This document shows, in pieces, positions 1 to 13,300 of a stretch of DNA of 64,000 bases. Below the pieces are notes generated by a model. The model worked only from the letters and a program-made list of their open reading frames with translations, was not told the DNA's origin and did not search any database. Source of the DNA: Toxorhynchites rutilus septentrionalis (Eukaryota; Arthropoda; Insecta; Diptera; Culicidae); NCBI RefSeq assembly GCF_029784135.1, contig NC_073745.1:311316258-311380257 (forward strand), given 5' to 3'. Position numbers and translations under genes: made by a program. Every line of letters begins with the position of its first letter. Within the stretch, counting starts at the first letter, position 1.

Positions 1-368
1 AGCATCTGAATTGTACAAATATTAATCCATCTCATGTTCACTTCACGATGAAACCCAATATTGCCGCATATTTTCATGCAATGTTTTCAGCTGTACTGAA
101 GAAGTGAAAAACCATTATCGGCATCAAGGAGTCACTGAAAACAAAACCATTTTTCGGCAATCATAACTCACCGAAAAATAAAAATCGGCTTTGCGTTTCT
201 CGCGAGAATCGAAGTGAGCGTATAACATTCTCTCGCCTCCTATATTCTCAGCTATTTTTCCCTGTGGGTGAAAACGGATGTTTTTCGTCTCAAATCGGCG
301 AGCATTTCGATCTCTGCTTTCATTTAAATGTGTCTCCTGTTTCGCTCCCTCATATTGGCTCTAGCATA
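1..368. other. Unannotated stretch
   Basis: AT-rich sequence with no convincing ORF, repeat unit or RNA gene. Confidence 0.5.
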
Positions 369-370
369 TA

Positions 371-1229
371 CAGGGTTTTCCAACTTTAAATTCCGAAAGT
401 AAATTGAAATAAAACACACTTAGAATTCGAATTTCGATGAAACTTTTATTTCAAATTAAAGTTTGGTTTATGCCATTATGTGTGAAATACAACATCATTC
501 AAATGTACACCTAGGGCTTCCTCGCACACCTTGATCCAGAACAGGTAATTTTAGATGACTTTTCGGCACATATGGGGCGGTATCTCGGTCATAACTTCAC
601 GAATGTTGTCTTTCAAATGTTCAAGAGTTTGCGGAGAGTTGGCATAGACACGGTCTTTCGCATAACCCCACAAAAAAAGTCTAGCGGGTTCAAATCGCAT
701 GATCGCAAATTTGATGCGAAAATTCAGCATTTTGCTGCTGTTGTTCGTTCACCCAATCGACGTATGCCCGACGCATTCCATGGTCACCACGCTCTAATTT
801 TTGTACCAGTTGGACTTTATATGGATGTAGGTGCAAGTCCAAATGCAAAATTCGCCACAATGATGTGTTTGACAAGCCCAATTGCTGAGCTCGCCGTGGA
901 ATCGATGATGCACAGGTTTCACAATATCCGCTACGGATCTAGTTTGTTCGAATTTACGCACTACATTAGTTTGCGTTATTATATTGTGTGCTCTGCAGGC
1001 CGTCCATGACGACCAAAATCCGTCCGTAATGCTCGAAAAACATTTGCCGGTTTTTCATCATTTTTATAGTATAATTTAACAAAATTAACACGTTGTGCGA
1101 TGCTAAAACGATCCATATTGTAAAATGGCAGACATTCAACTAACGATATGACGCTTTGGTTGACAGCTATGTCAAACGGTTGTCAGCGTAGGGCTGTATA
1201 CTTTCGGAAGCCCGAAATGATAAACTCTG
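371..1229 (-). mobile_element. Internally deleted mariner-like element
   Basis: The ends are imperfect inverted repeats. The left end starts CAGGGTTTTCC with CCGAAAGTA further in, and the right end read in reverse starts CAGAGTTTATC with CCGAAAGTATA further in. Each end is flanked by TA, as expected for Tc1/mariner elements. The roughly 860 bp between them carry a broken minus-strand transposase, so the element is non-autonomous. Confidence 0.6.
478..1000 (-). pseudogene. Mariner-like transposase remnant
   Basis: The minus strand encodes a piece resembling the segment before the catalytic core of insect mariner-like transposases (HPYKVQLVQKLERGDHGMRR, near 800-850). It runs almost directly into the C-terminal part: a DLNPLDFF motif near 680-700, then a KDRVYANSP-like stretch and a terminal LNDVVFHT. 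In the family more than 100 residues, including the first two catalytic aspartates, lie between these parts; here they are gone. Frame changes and a stop interrupt the C-terminal portion. This is a dead copy. Confidence 0.6.
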
Positions 1230-1231
1230 TA

Positions 1232-2600
1232 TATTATCAGGGGTACGACTAAAACGTCAAATCTCTCATATTGCCAGTGTACCCAATATTGCGCGGTTTA
1301 CTGACATTTTGGTTCTATCAATTACTGTTGTTTACAACTCGGTCCGGTTATATAGTCGAATAGTGGCTAACTTTAAACTCCATGTTAGTTCACATTTACC
1401 TCCATGTGAAACCGAAATATGAAAATCGCTCATGCAGTTAGAATAAAGCAGCGCATTTTTCGATTTCAATCCTCGTAAATGATATGTTGATAAACAAATG
1501 ACGCCATATTGATTTTGATTTTGGGTAGCCTATATTCAATTTATGTGTAACCCCTGTATATTATACAAATGATATACATGTATTGGGGAGTAGAACATTT
1601 AATGTTATCTTTCAGCTCATTTAATGTAATAAATCGGAATGCCAGAATATGGGCTAAAAATTAACTTTGGGTGTATGCATTAGTTTCATCTAAATACATT
1701 CAATGTTGTATTAACATATGGTTGGCATGACCAAAACTATGTAAAATAAATGATTGGACGTGTCTTACGTCTATTAGTCATGGTTCAATGTACTTTATGT
1801 AAAATACAGATTCAAGCAAAAAATCTTCGTTTGAAATGTGCCAAGAAAAGGAGGAACAGAGCCTCCAGAACCCAGATGTAGTGGTTGGTATCTAACCCTC
1901 ATGTGAATGCTATCTTAAGCTTTCCAGATGCATACATTTTTTCCCATCCCATGCCTTGTCCTTCTGAAACAAGGAGAAATTTCTCCCTCGTCCCGTGAAT
2001 CACGTCTGTATTCATTGAATCTATCAGGACCATCGGGGTTGGACTTTTTCATCGCTGAAGATAACCAGAATGAGTTAAAAGAACCAGAAATATTTCTGGA
2101 CTTGTAGAATTTTTGAAGAAGATTATAATCACAATGGAGTTACTATCGTCAATTTATGTTAGGTTTAGCGAGACACAAACGTTTTTCGATGTAAGAAGGT
2201 GTAAAATTAGGGGCCTTCACCTTTTTAGTTTTTTTGACGTTAGCACTTTTGCCCAACAATCGATAATGTGTCTCCCGTGAAACGCACTTCGTGTTATTTC
2301 CCACATATTTCGATTTAATTTTATTATGTGGTGAGATTTTTATGAGGTCTAGGATTCTTTAGGATTCCCCAAGTAATTTCATATCAATTGGTGGGATCGA
2401 GCATTTTTCCTAATTTGAACCAAGCATATTCGGTATTCTGAAAACTTAAAACGTGGTTCTTCTACAAAATGGAGACTGCAAGAGGGCTAAAAATAAGCAT
2501 ATGGTCTATATACATGACATTGCTGTAACCAATACAAACAGCTATCGAATAAAGTAATTGTCGTCACACAGATAATATTTTTATTTATTACTAACAATGC
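1232..2600. other. Unannotated stretch with a weak inverted-repeat pair
   Basis: No coding region is recognised. CAGGGGTAC at about 1238 and the inverse of GTAACCCCTGTATA at about 1549-1562 could be ends of a small decayed inverted-repeat element, but the match is short. Confidence 0.25.
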
Positions 2601-2672
2601 GTTTGCTAACGATAAACAGTATTAATTTAATAACATGAGAAAAAGGCGATTCTACACCATTTTTCCGAAAGC

Positions 2673-2712
2673 TATAAATATGTGTTTATGCCTCCGATTA
2701 GGTTTTCAGATC
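2673..2712 (+). promoter_or_regulatory. Possible TATA/Initiator core promoter
   Basis: TATAAATA at 2673-2680 is followed by an Initiator-like TCAGATC at 2706-2712. The spacing of about 35 bp is slightly longer than usual. No recognisable gene follows; the first ATG (2832) opens only a 47-codon frame ending at 2975. This could be chance in AT-rich DNA. Confidence 0.25.
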
Positions 2713-3319
2713 AAACAGTGTCAGTGTGATTAAACAGTTCTTGATACATTTTTCTATTATATTTTAATCATCGACCACGATTTGTTGTTATTCTGACAAG
2801 AAAAGAAGAACACCCATATTATCTATTTTACATGTATTTTACATTTATTGACGTTCTATTCTCACTTCTTCAAATAATGGATCTCCGTCGTTTGACAGTT
2901 TGCATCTATCGATTGAGGATATTTTACGCTTCAAATTTCTCTAGTTTTCTTCAAAATAAACAAGGAAACAATTGAAAATATCTAGCATTCTTAGTTTAGC
3001 AAGCATCTCACGTTTTGATTGGTCCATTGTCATAAACAATCCCAAACAGAGCCGTAAAATAGAACACCTAATGTAGCGGTGATACTTCCTTCGACCCGTT
3101 CGAAATTAAGTTAATCAAACTTCAAAATTTGTTTTCTTTACCATATGTTCAGCCTCAATTGAGGACGCCCCGGGCCGAAACAAATAATAATGTGGGAGAG
3201 CAATACCTGGAGTAAACACCGGGTAAGGTCGAACCTCCCAGCTCACACTTGCTAAATAAGTATAGACAAATCCATGTTGACAGATGGTCTGATGTTGTCA
3301 TGCTGTAAAACTATGTTGT

Positions 3320-3430
3320 CGTGTCTATCATAACTTTTGAACTACTGAACCGATTTCGATGATGAACATATCAAATTGAAGCCAATCAGCTTGGTTTTTG
3401 AAAAAAATATACTATATTTGCAAAAAAAAG
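3320..3430 (+). repeat. Dispersed repeat, also at 8.7 and 9.1 kb
   Basis: The block around TTTTGAACTACTGAACCGAT, with the following AAATTGAAGCCAATCAG, recurs at about 8708-8800 and in inverse orientation at about 9050-9145. It is a member of an interspersed family of unknown class. Confidence 0.6.
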
Positions 3431-3498
3431 CATTTTGTTTTTGTATTTATAGTAGCTTCTGAAAAAGTAATTTATAAAATTTTAAGTCATAGAGGTGA

Positions 3499-4485
3499 AT
3501 GAATTTTCTTCATTCAACACCTGTGTTCAACTCATCATCATCATCTTTTACAGTTAACTCTGATTCTCAAAGAAGGCTGTTGACTATAGCAAGACTCAAA
3601 CATTTGGGGGCTGCCATAGAAATGAAACACAAATTTCTGCATAACTCGAGAACTAATCAAGAAAATGGAACCAAATTTGCCATATGGAAGTTTTAGGGAG
3701 CAATAAATATTTTTATGATGGTTTGACACTCCTTTCCCCTGTCTAAAGGAGGAGAGAACTCGAGAACTAATCAAGCAAATGGAGCCAAATTTGGGATGTG
3801 AGGCCTTTTGGGTACGAGAAATGATTCTATGATGGTATGACACCCCTTCCTCCTCTGGAAAGGAGAGGGGGTCCCATAAAAATAATGCACATATTTCAAC
3901 CAAACATTACAATTGAAAATTTTAGGAACATTCTGAAGGAAAATGGGAAAATTCGATAAATTCAATTCGCATGTTTTCTAAAATTACATATTGACAAGCG
4001 TTGTTAGTCCATTTGATGTTTGCGATAACGAAATTGATCTCGTTCGAAAGTGGAAATGGATTTTAATGTGATAAAACGCACTCCTATGTCGTCTTCTATC
4101 TATATAAATAAAAATGGATAGCCGAATGTGTTGATAAGAGCAAAACTCGAGAAAGGAATTGTCCGATTTAGGGCTGTCTTCATTCTGTCATATTTTCTGT
4201 ATCAAACATTTATTTCATGTAACGGAGAAACATGTTATTCGCAAGTGGATGAAAAATCTTGCACGAGAATTGTGTCTGAAAATAATCTGATATTATTATG
4301 TCGAGTTTTGGTAGAAGCACTGAAATTTTATAGTATAATATAATTTTAAAGGGTAGATTAGAAGATCAATCAATGAACAGTTCTGCGATTGAACCCATGA
4401 ACGTGCGCTTAGCAAGAAAACGTGTATGTGATAACGAAAAATAAATTTTGGGCTGGACGAAGTTTGCTGGGTCAGCCAGTGTAAT
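3499..4485 (+). repeat. Dispersed repeat, inverted relative to the 62-63.8 kb copy
   Basis: The stretch contains blocks built on ACTCGAGAACTAATCAAG followed by AAATGGARCCAAATTTG (3643-3790). After these come a segment starting near 4100 (AATAAAAATGGATAGCCGAA) and an end near 4482 (GTTTGCTGGGTCAGCCAGT). The same order, reversed, occupies 62283-63780. The ORFs inside it (3499-3696, 4128-4343 and the minus-strand frames) are not conserved between the copies, so I treat them as non-coding. The sibling copy ends GGGTCAGCTAGT; a Helitron-like CTAG terminus is possible but unproven. Confidence 0.65.
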
Positions 4486-4490
4486 ATAAA

Positions 4491-6840
4491 TCTAATGTTC
4501 CATACATCAGCCGATGCAGTAAACAATGGGTGGATCGTAATTTGCGATATTTTCCACCTCACTTTTAACGACTTCGTCTTCAAAATGGCTAGAGGCTTTA
4601 AGCTTTCTCAGTTTATTCAATTCTGGTCTTGAAAGGGGCCAATTCGGATAACTTAACCTGAATTTTTAAGAAAACTCGTTTGGGAACCTCGCTACCGACT
4701 GGTAGCTGTATCAGTGTTGTTGACAAAATCTGACACATTTTGAAAACGCGAATCCAATACAACAAACTATCATCGAAGGTTGTCAACTCTGCTATATGTT
4801 AAACTATTAACAATTTTAATTGTTTTAATGTTTATAATTTTCTGCAGTGTTTCGAAACCATTGTTTGGAGCATCGTATTCGTAGCGCCTCTTCCTAAACG
4901 TCACGTAGTTTTTCTGAACGTGTGTCATCTCCACCGTAACAACTTGCTTTGCCAAACATCCCGAACTCATTCCCCTCCTCATTCCATAGAAAATCTGAAA
5001 GATTTAGGGGAGCGAGACATTGAAGATGCTTCCATGAATAAATTAAATTTCTTAGCCATTTCTTCTCCGCTACTCATCCCATCGCAAACGACGCACACGC
5101 GAGAAGACAGGTACCCGAAAAACGTGGTACCAGCATTGGCAGGGATTATGCGGCCCACAAGGATAAATCATGCTGCCAGCAGTGGAAGAGGGTAGCAGAA
5201 TCTCTTTTTTTTTATTTTCATACAAGCCATAAGAAGATTCGTTTCAAAGGTAGGGAGAATGTTCTTGAGTAGATGAAAATACAAATCAGGGAAGAAAAAT
5301 GATGCGCGCGTGCCTATCTTTGGCATATTTATGTTCTTACATCCCGAGATGAAAGTGAACAACGGGATCGCGCACGAGCCAACATCTGAAGAAGGGTTCT
5401 GGGTTTTACGACATATTGTGGCTTTTCACATTTTGTTTCAATCTAATGTGCACATACATTTCCAATTAACAAATATGCTTCCAAAAACTGAAAATTACCG
5501 CGTGAATTCTCGTTGAATTTCAATCTTGAGAATTGTATAGTTTGTATACAAAGCACTTCACGGGAAGCACCAGATGGAAAATACACTAGCGATAGCAGCA
5601 GCTGACGATGAGAAAATCTTTGAAAACCGAGCGAAAAGCACCATCTTCAAAGTATTAAGGGCTATCACCACACGGAAAAGCTTGCAGCTGCCAGTTCTCC
5701 CTATTTCTGGATAGGGTACAGATTATTTTTAGGCTCATTCGGAATTGATTGACATTGACATTATCTGAATGTGCCAAAATTCGACAATCGCGCTAAAAAT
5801 CCTCTATTAGGAAATATTTTTTTTAGTGGGCGACCCCATTTTTCCTCCCTACAAACATCGTTGACATCATGGGAAAGAATCCTCGAACTCCGCGAGACAC
5901 CATTCCATTACAGCACTTGTGAGGATTAACGTTGGAAAACTGGGAGCGATATTTATTCGTCGAAGAGAGAGACCGAACTTTGAAAATTTGGAAAGCTTCC
6001 CCCCTACTGGGGGTTAAAACTAATTATATTTGAATACATTATTTCTGCTTTGCGAAGGAAAATGACTCCTCCCAATTCCACTCCTCCATTACCAAAGAAA
6101 ATGAAGCTGAAATGCCTGTCGGAAAACAGCGAAGCTATAGGCACAATCCAGCCATCCTCACTCCCACCCTTTTTCCAGCGCCTCGTTTTTCCCCGACACA
6201 AGCCAACAATTTTCTAATAAGGCGCACTTCGCCAGAAGAAGCCTCAGATAATCCACTCGAGGCGCTGTTTCAAAGTTAAGATTTATTAAATTTATCGAGT
6301 TTCACGTTCCACCGAGTGTGCGATTTTAGCGAGGCAAAATGGCTTTTTCCTTGCTTCCTTCACCATAATATGAGTGTGCCGCGGAGGTTCGGTTGCAGGG
6401 GAGGGGGTAGTTTTATCTTGAAGGGATCCGCACCGAAGTATGTGCGCTGCTTGTTAGCGAATTCTTTGGAGGTATGTCTTGCGGCGGGAAAATTTTCGCT
6501 TCACCAAGTGCGGTTTCCGAGAGTTGCAAAATTTGGCGCGAGCGATTAAAAATTTGTGAAGCCGACGGCGTTTTCTGTTGGGCCTGGAAAAAGGGAAATT
6601 AAATTCCAACTAGAAACTTCAAATATAGCGTTTCGAACTTCCACCGCTGGGCCGCGGGTTGCCTGCATTTTGGCGAATTTCCTCAACTTTATGGAAACGC
6701 ATGACAAGTCATGGAAGAGGCAACGTATTAAGGTGCGTTTCCATTAGGAAAAAAAAATAACGGAAATCGAAAAAGGAATTGAATAATCGAAGGGCTCAGA
6801 AGGAAAGGGGTGTACCGTTTTGTCTCATGTTCCGAACAGT
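4491..6840. other. Unannotated stretch
   Basis: Several short ORFs on both strands (for example near 4920-5195 and 6316-6549) have no family features and overlap each other. Nothing here can be assigned. The part from about 6180 to 6750 is somewhat richer in G+C than its surroundings. Confidence 0.4.
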
Positions 6841-6842
6841 CT

Positions 6843-8090
6843 CAAATTCCGAACACTTCATTTTCAAATGTAAATTTACTTAACATTCATGTTATAAATA
6901 ATTGAATAATGAAAACACAGACATTCTTTGGGGTATAGGCTTCATTTTGACATAATTCACAGGTTTCGATACAGCCTATAATTTATTATTTTAAACATGT
7001 ACAAAAAGGTGACAGTCAAAACCAAAGATAAAATGTTTGCCTTAGAAAATTCCGTAAAAAAAACAAGCATTGTTCATTTTTCAATTTTCGTAGTTGTTTT
7101 GACTATTTTGTTTGCTGTTTTCATGTTAAATGCTAGAAATGGTAAGAATCTACAATAAATGTATGAAAAAAATGATATTTCATGCAGAAATCTTCATTAA
7201 AAATAGTATTGAAGTAGTGTTCGGAATATGAATCAAGTTTGTACGCATGATTCAAATTCCGAACACCTCATTTTCGAATGTAAATTTACTGAACTTTAAT
7301 GTTATAAATCATTGAATAAACAAAACCCTGACATTCTTTGGGTTATAGCCTTCATTTTTACATCTATCACAAGTATCGATACAGCCTACGATTTATAATA
7401 TTGAGCATTTGCAAAAAATTGACAACCAAAACCAATGATAAAATGTTAGCGTTGGAAAATTCTGTAAAAAACAAGCATCGTCATTTATTAATTTTTTGTG
7501 GTTCCTTCAACTATTTTGTTAGCTGTTTTCGTGTTAAGTGCTAAGAATGGTAAGAATCTACAATAAGTGGATGAGAAAAATGATATTTTATGCAGAATTC
7601 TTCATTAAAATTAGTATTGAAGTAGTGTTCGGAATATGATACAAGTTTCTACGCATGATTCAAATTCCGAACACTTCATTTTTAAATGTAAATTTACTGA
7701 ACTTTAATGTTATAAATAATTGAAAAATCAAAACCCTCACATTGTTTATTCTTTGTGTTATAGGCTTCATTTCAAAACCAATTCTAGGCATCGATACAGC
7801 CTATAATTTATAATATTAAGCATTTGCGAAAAATGTGACTGTCAAAACCAATGATAAAATGTTTGCGTTAGCAACTTTTCTAAAAAACAAGCATCGTTAA
7901 TTTTTCACTTTTTGTAGTTTCTTCGACTATTTTGTTTATTGTTTCCATGTTAAATGCTAGAAAAGGTAAGTATCTACTATGCATAGATGAACAAATGGGA
8001 TTAATGTAGAAATCTTCATTAAAAGTAGCTTTTAAGTAGTTTCGGAATTTAAATCAAGTTTCGACGCATGATTAAAAATCCGAACAGAAT
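6843..8090. repeat. Tandem repeat, about 410-bp unit, three copies plus an edge
   Basis: The start CAAATTCCGAACACYTCATT recurs at 6843, 7253 and 7661 (spacing 410 and 408 bp), with a decayed fourth start near 8073. Each unit carries in order AAATGTAAATTTACT, a GATACAGCCTA block, AAAACCAATGATAAAATG-like sequence, an AAACAAGCAT block, and GAAGTAGTGTTCGGAAT at its end. The small ORF at 7338-7544 lies inside one unit and is not preserved in the others, so it is not a gene. Confidence 0.85.
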
Positions 8091-8694
8091 ATGTTGATCA
8101 CACTATTTTCAGGGAAATACAGCAATAGTTCACAAATAGGGGTACAAGTACAATCCAGTTCTGGAGTAACAATATAAGAAGACCATTTGTTAACAAATGT
8201 TTGTAAGCTCTTTTCCATCAAAACGTTGGTCGCAGACGTAAACCAACGAGAGTAAAATTGATTTGCTTAATCAGGTATTGTGTGGAATGACGTATGAAAT
8301 CGTTAGCGATTCCCAAAGAATTCGGACCTGAACGTTGCCTCATAAAGGGCGCTTGGTGTCATATATGTGACCAAGGCCTCAGCCCCCACTCTCTTAAACT
8401 GTCACCTGGCATATGTATATAGCCCCTTTCATGGACCTTAACTTCCAAAGATACGCGGAACATATCATTTGCATTTTTGTTGTTCGGAATTCGAGTCAGT
8501 GATATATTGCTTAGTTTTTCACCATGAATATTTATTTATAAATAAATTTTATTGTAGTGAAATGAAAAATTTATTTTGGATACAATAGAGCTTATCGTAT
8601 CCAAAATAAATAAGTGTTTTTTCTTGACTTCGCGAAAGAGTACCATTTTGAATAACGAGACACTGTTTAATAGCCAACAAAGCTTAAGTGTTGA

Positions 8695-9155
8695 CTTTTT
8701 TCAAAAATTTAAAATTTTCGAACTACTGGACCGATTCAGATGATCGACATTTTAAATTGAAGCCAATTAGCCGGTCTTTTTTGAAAAAAATTGATTTGCA
8801 GAAAAACTAGATTTCCCATATTCCTATCTTCTGTCCAATAAGCTACCACAATCAAAACATCTCAACTTTGAAAAATCATAACTCAAAAACGAAAAAAATC
8901 ACAGCTCTGTTTTTCAGATATGTTATGTAAAAAAAAACCTCAGCTCTCAAGAAAAAATGTTAAAAATATAGCGCCATTGGCCCCGAAACCATAGAACCTA
9001 TAAAAAGCAAATAAAATCAATAATTACAGAAACAAAACACAATTTTTGTGAATATAATATTTTTCAAAAAAAAACTAGCTAATTGGCTTTGATTTGATAT
9101 ATCGATCAAATAAATCGGTCCAGTAATTCAAAAGTTATGATTTTTTTTTAAATAA
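8695..9155. repeat. Foldback repeat
   Basis: About 100 bp at 8700-8805 (ACTACTGGACCGATTCAGAT, then AAGCCAATTAGCCGG) recur as an imperfect inverted copy at 9050-9150. The spacer is about 250 bp. Related sequence occurs singly at 3320-3430. Confidence 0.6.
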
Positions 9156-9955
9156 ATTTTCGCTGTTCGGAATTTGAGACAAAAGTGTTCGGATAATGAG
9201 TCAGTGGCAAAAATGGTATTCGGAATTTGTAACAAATGTGACGAAACATTGTTTTAGTTTTTTACCATAAATATGTATTTGTAAAATAGCTTTATTGCAG
9301 TCAAATGAAGAAGAAGGCTCAATCGTATCGACGCATATATCGCCTCTAGCTAAAGTGAATAACGCTGTACAGACAAGTGCAGAGCGATTAATGATACATA
9401 AATAATAATGTCATCATTAGGTAAACTTTTGTGATCTATATGAATATATTTCAAGGGATAGCAGGGTCAAAAATGGAAATAGCAGGGTTAAAAATACAAT
9501 CCGACTACCATTCCTTGATTATCTAGCCAGCTGAATATTCACATAGTGTTGCACTTGCTGACAATTATGCGTCAGGATCTGTTGCAGTAACTAAACATGA
9601 ATCATTCGCTTTGCGTAGTCCGTATGTTTCTGTTGCTTCATGTTGGAGAGAATCGACATGTAATGAGTTAGAGGCAAAGAAGAATACAAACTTTCTGCAC
9701 CGATCATTTTGGTTGGAAGACATCTGTAAGATCATATTTCAACAAACGAAAGCGAATTATCCAGTCAAATGATTAATCGGCAAACACTGCACCCGCCGTA
9801 TTCTCCAATCCTGTTCCCGCCAGACTGTCATCTCTTTGCTTTTGCAAAGCAACATAAAAATGGATCGACGAATAGTATTCGTCGGAAAAAAAATGTATAG
9901 AATGTATAGTAATGTATAATGTATAATATCACCCATATTTCGCCCGCTTTGAAGT
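9156..9955. other. Unannotated stretch
   Basis: No ORF or repeat recognised apart from simple AT-rich runs (for example ATGTATAGTAATGTATAATG near 9900). Confidence 0.4.
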
Positions 9956-9969
9956 TTGCCCCAGCCCTG

Positions 9970-10340
9970 CATCATCTCACCCAATCCGCGTTGACGGCAT
10001 TGAACTTCGTTTACTAGTTTAGGGGAGCGTGAAAGAATAATTGTTTTCCAAGCGGAATAAACACGTTTTTAACGTTAAAATTATGAATAATGGTGTGACA
10101 ATTTTCATTCAAATTTTAACATTTGAAAACAGGTTCCGTGCCATCCCATCTGATAGCGATTTCGCTGACGAGTTTGGAACCCAAATTATGCCCCTAATTG
10201 GAGCTCGCCACCAGACGTCGGCACTGGCGCACTGTCATCGCGAATCACTCAGCACGAATCCGCGTTGACGGCATTGAGCTTCTTATTACGAAATGGGGGA
10301 GTGGGCGTGACAATATGGGCTTGCAGAAGAAATGAACACA
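9970..10340. repeat. Diverged direct duplication, about 275-bp spacing
   Basis: CCGCGTTGACGGCATTGARCTTC occurs near 9987 and 10260. Each is followed by a GGGGGAG/GGGGAGCGTGA-like block, an ACACRYTTTTAA block and AAAATTATGAA. An inverse match (CCGCCGTCAACGCG) lies at about 10589. Confidence 0.55.
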
Positions 10341-10344
10341 CTTT

Positions 10345-13300
10345 TAAAATAAAAATTATGAAAGATAATGTTATATTATAATGGTAAGTTTTGGTGAGAA
10401 TATCTAAAAATTCATAGAAAAAAGTTTAAATTGGGGTCAAAACAACGTATTTCTGTTAGATAAATAACGCCACGTAATAATTTCCATACTAATTTTAGTT
10501 ATTTGAAACTGCATTAGGGTCGACTAATCTGATAGAGAAGAGTTGACCTCATACAAGCTAATGTCGTATCCAGATGTCGACACCATTCCGCCGTCAACGC
10601 GAATTTTCGGCCTCTTTCGTATTCGGACTACGGATGAGGTAAGTTGGGTTCTCTGCGACTGTCTGGAACTTGTCAAAAAAATGGCTGGGGTCTGAGTGGT
10701 AATAACCGCACAGAAAGGAATCTACAATTTGCCTGATAGATGGGCAAAATGTGTAGGATCAAACGGGAATTAAAATATATTGAGGTTCTCCTGAAAATTG
10801 CATGATTTATTAATCGAAAAAAAAAACCAGACAATTTCAACTTATACTCTTTTACTCATGTAAAATGGTTAAAAGTCATATCGATCGTCATTTTGCGATG
10901 TTCTAACATCTGTTCGCAATATCCAATTCCATGAATGGTATATATATTGACTCACTTTTGCTGTTTATAAAAAAAAATATTATGGGTTTATGGTGCGCTT
11001 TGGTTGAATGAAAATTCGTTTTTTTACAGTCTGCTACACAGAATTTTTCGTTTGGAACTATTGTCAATTGTCCGAATGACATGGTCATTTTACAGCCGAT
11101 AGATTATTATTTTCTGCATCCAATGGTGTATGTAACTCAATTTTGAAAAAAATGGCGCTTGGTTCGTTTTGGCAGAACCCCGACCAAATAACCCTTGAAA
11201 ATATTTTACTGATCAAGCTAAACAGGGAACAAATTCCTCCAAATTTATACTAATTTGACATGTTTTTTTTGCCACAAATATGTTCATTTGTTTGAATTTA
11301 TTTATTATTCTTGTAAACTGATCATCGACTTTCTCTTTCGATAACGAGGGCCTTTCAGACAGATTTTGCTCCAGTTTTGTCATGTAGTTTGATGAACGAG
11401 GTTCCTTCTCACACTCCTTATCGTGTTGCTCTAGATATTTTCACCGATCTGTGAAGTTTGGTTCGAGACAAACACTATTTTGTTTGCCACTATTAAATTA
11501 TCAACAGTGGCAAACAATGTCAAACATGGAACATGGAAAAAAAATCGACTGAATTATTTCAGGTTGCCTAACTATGTACCGACAGGTTTGGCAAACATAC
11601 CAAAAAATATTCTAGGCTACCAACCTTGGGATGTTCGCAATACTTTTATGGGCTGATGCGTTAACCTGTTTCAATATCCAATCATCTCGAAGGTTTTAGC
11701 AGCAAATTGTTCCCATGTTCTTAGTTGCCCTCTTGATTGTTCATTCATGTTGGTGGAAGAGCCATCTGTACTGGTTCGCTTCGGGAGATTTTTTCCCAAA
11801 TAATCAAACTTCCACCTCCAAACTTGGAAAAATAACATGAACTTATTAGTTCATAACCGGTTAACTTTTTCAGGAGATCTGCTCTATTGAGGAGAAATCC
11901 AACCCTATTTGACCAAATAACTATGCTACATGCTGGAAGGACTTATGGAATAATCCCACTGTTTCGAAGAATCAATTTGTACTATCTATATTTTACGACG
12001 AAACTCATCAGGAATAAACCGTACCAGCCCCTGTCCTTATTACACATTTTTCGAGTAGAAGACCCCAAACAGTGGTAATATTTCATTCCGGAATGTGCAG
12101 AACGCATTAAAGGAATTCGAAATTCTCGATGAGAAATGTAACCTTCAAAAGGTGCACTTGCCTTGTGCATGATAATTGCAATATTTTTCGAACGAATGGC
12201 AGCAATGAAATCTCTACACTCCCACGCTGGAACAAATGACCCGTCCTCTTTCAGTTTTCTGGCAATGGCGAGCGCACAAGCAATTGGTCATTTCAAACAA
12301 ATGGCGGCGAGTAAAGTGCAGTGATGTATCGTTTGTAAACAGAATTCTCTTCATATCCATGCTCATTTTTTAAGTTATGACACCACAGGAATTGAAAAAG
12401 ATTGGTGTCAGTGCAATTTGGTTTAACAGCTAAAACCACTAAACAGTTCGACAAATAAATTTCTCCCCAAAACAAACTGTGACCTCATTAATCATGCTGC
12501 AGAAAGCGCCGCGCTATATTTAGCTTCTCGCAAAGTTAGATATAAAATCAGCAAGTGGAGCTAAAATTAAACCTGTCTCTGGTTGTTATCAACTGTCGCT
12601 GATTTGGCGACTAGCATCCGGTGAGCGCACGGAAATTACTTTGTGCGTGATCATGTCGTCAACCTGCTCGAAAATATCTTGAGTTCACATAAGTGGTCAG
12701 GTGAGACCGTCGGAGGGTGCTATTTTCATGTTGTTGATTCAAACAAACATCTCCACCAAATACCGATCCGTAGAGAGGTACGGTGGATGAACCGTTTCTT
12801 GACCCACGAATCGGATGCGTTGATTTTTGACTGCTGTGGCGTGCGATGGCAACATTAGATTGAACTTGAAAACAGTTCGTGCGTCCCTATGGCCTATATC
12901 TTCTCGCCGTAAAGTTCGCACGGTCGTCTCGGTGTTGTGTTCTATTTTCATCCTGCTTGTTTCTGTCCTAGGTGAACCACAGGCATCGGACGTTGCTCGC
13001 AATGCATCCACGTCAAATGCTCTGGTTGCCCTTGCCTTTACTATACGGACATTTGCTACCGCAGAATGGAAAGCGAATAGGTGTTGATCTGGGGCCAGAA
13101 TGCAGTGAATCTGATTCGGACTGGGCCTACACTAGAAAAAAGGTGTGATGCCGTGGGGGAAGAAGCTCGTTCACCTACACATGTGAGTGAGGCTTTGAAG
13201 GTCGCCCCAATAAATCGAGCGTTTGTTTTGGCTACCGCTTTCACTATCACAGGATGATGTGCTCGGGAGGAAATGGGTTGGCCGTGACCATTTCATTGGC

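Noticed and set aside
12643..13250. Overlapping open frames on both strands as a host gene
   Set aside because: Frames overlap, lack splice support and match nothing I know; left as unannotated.
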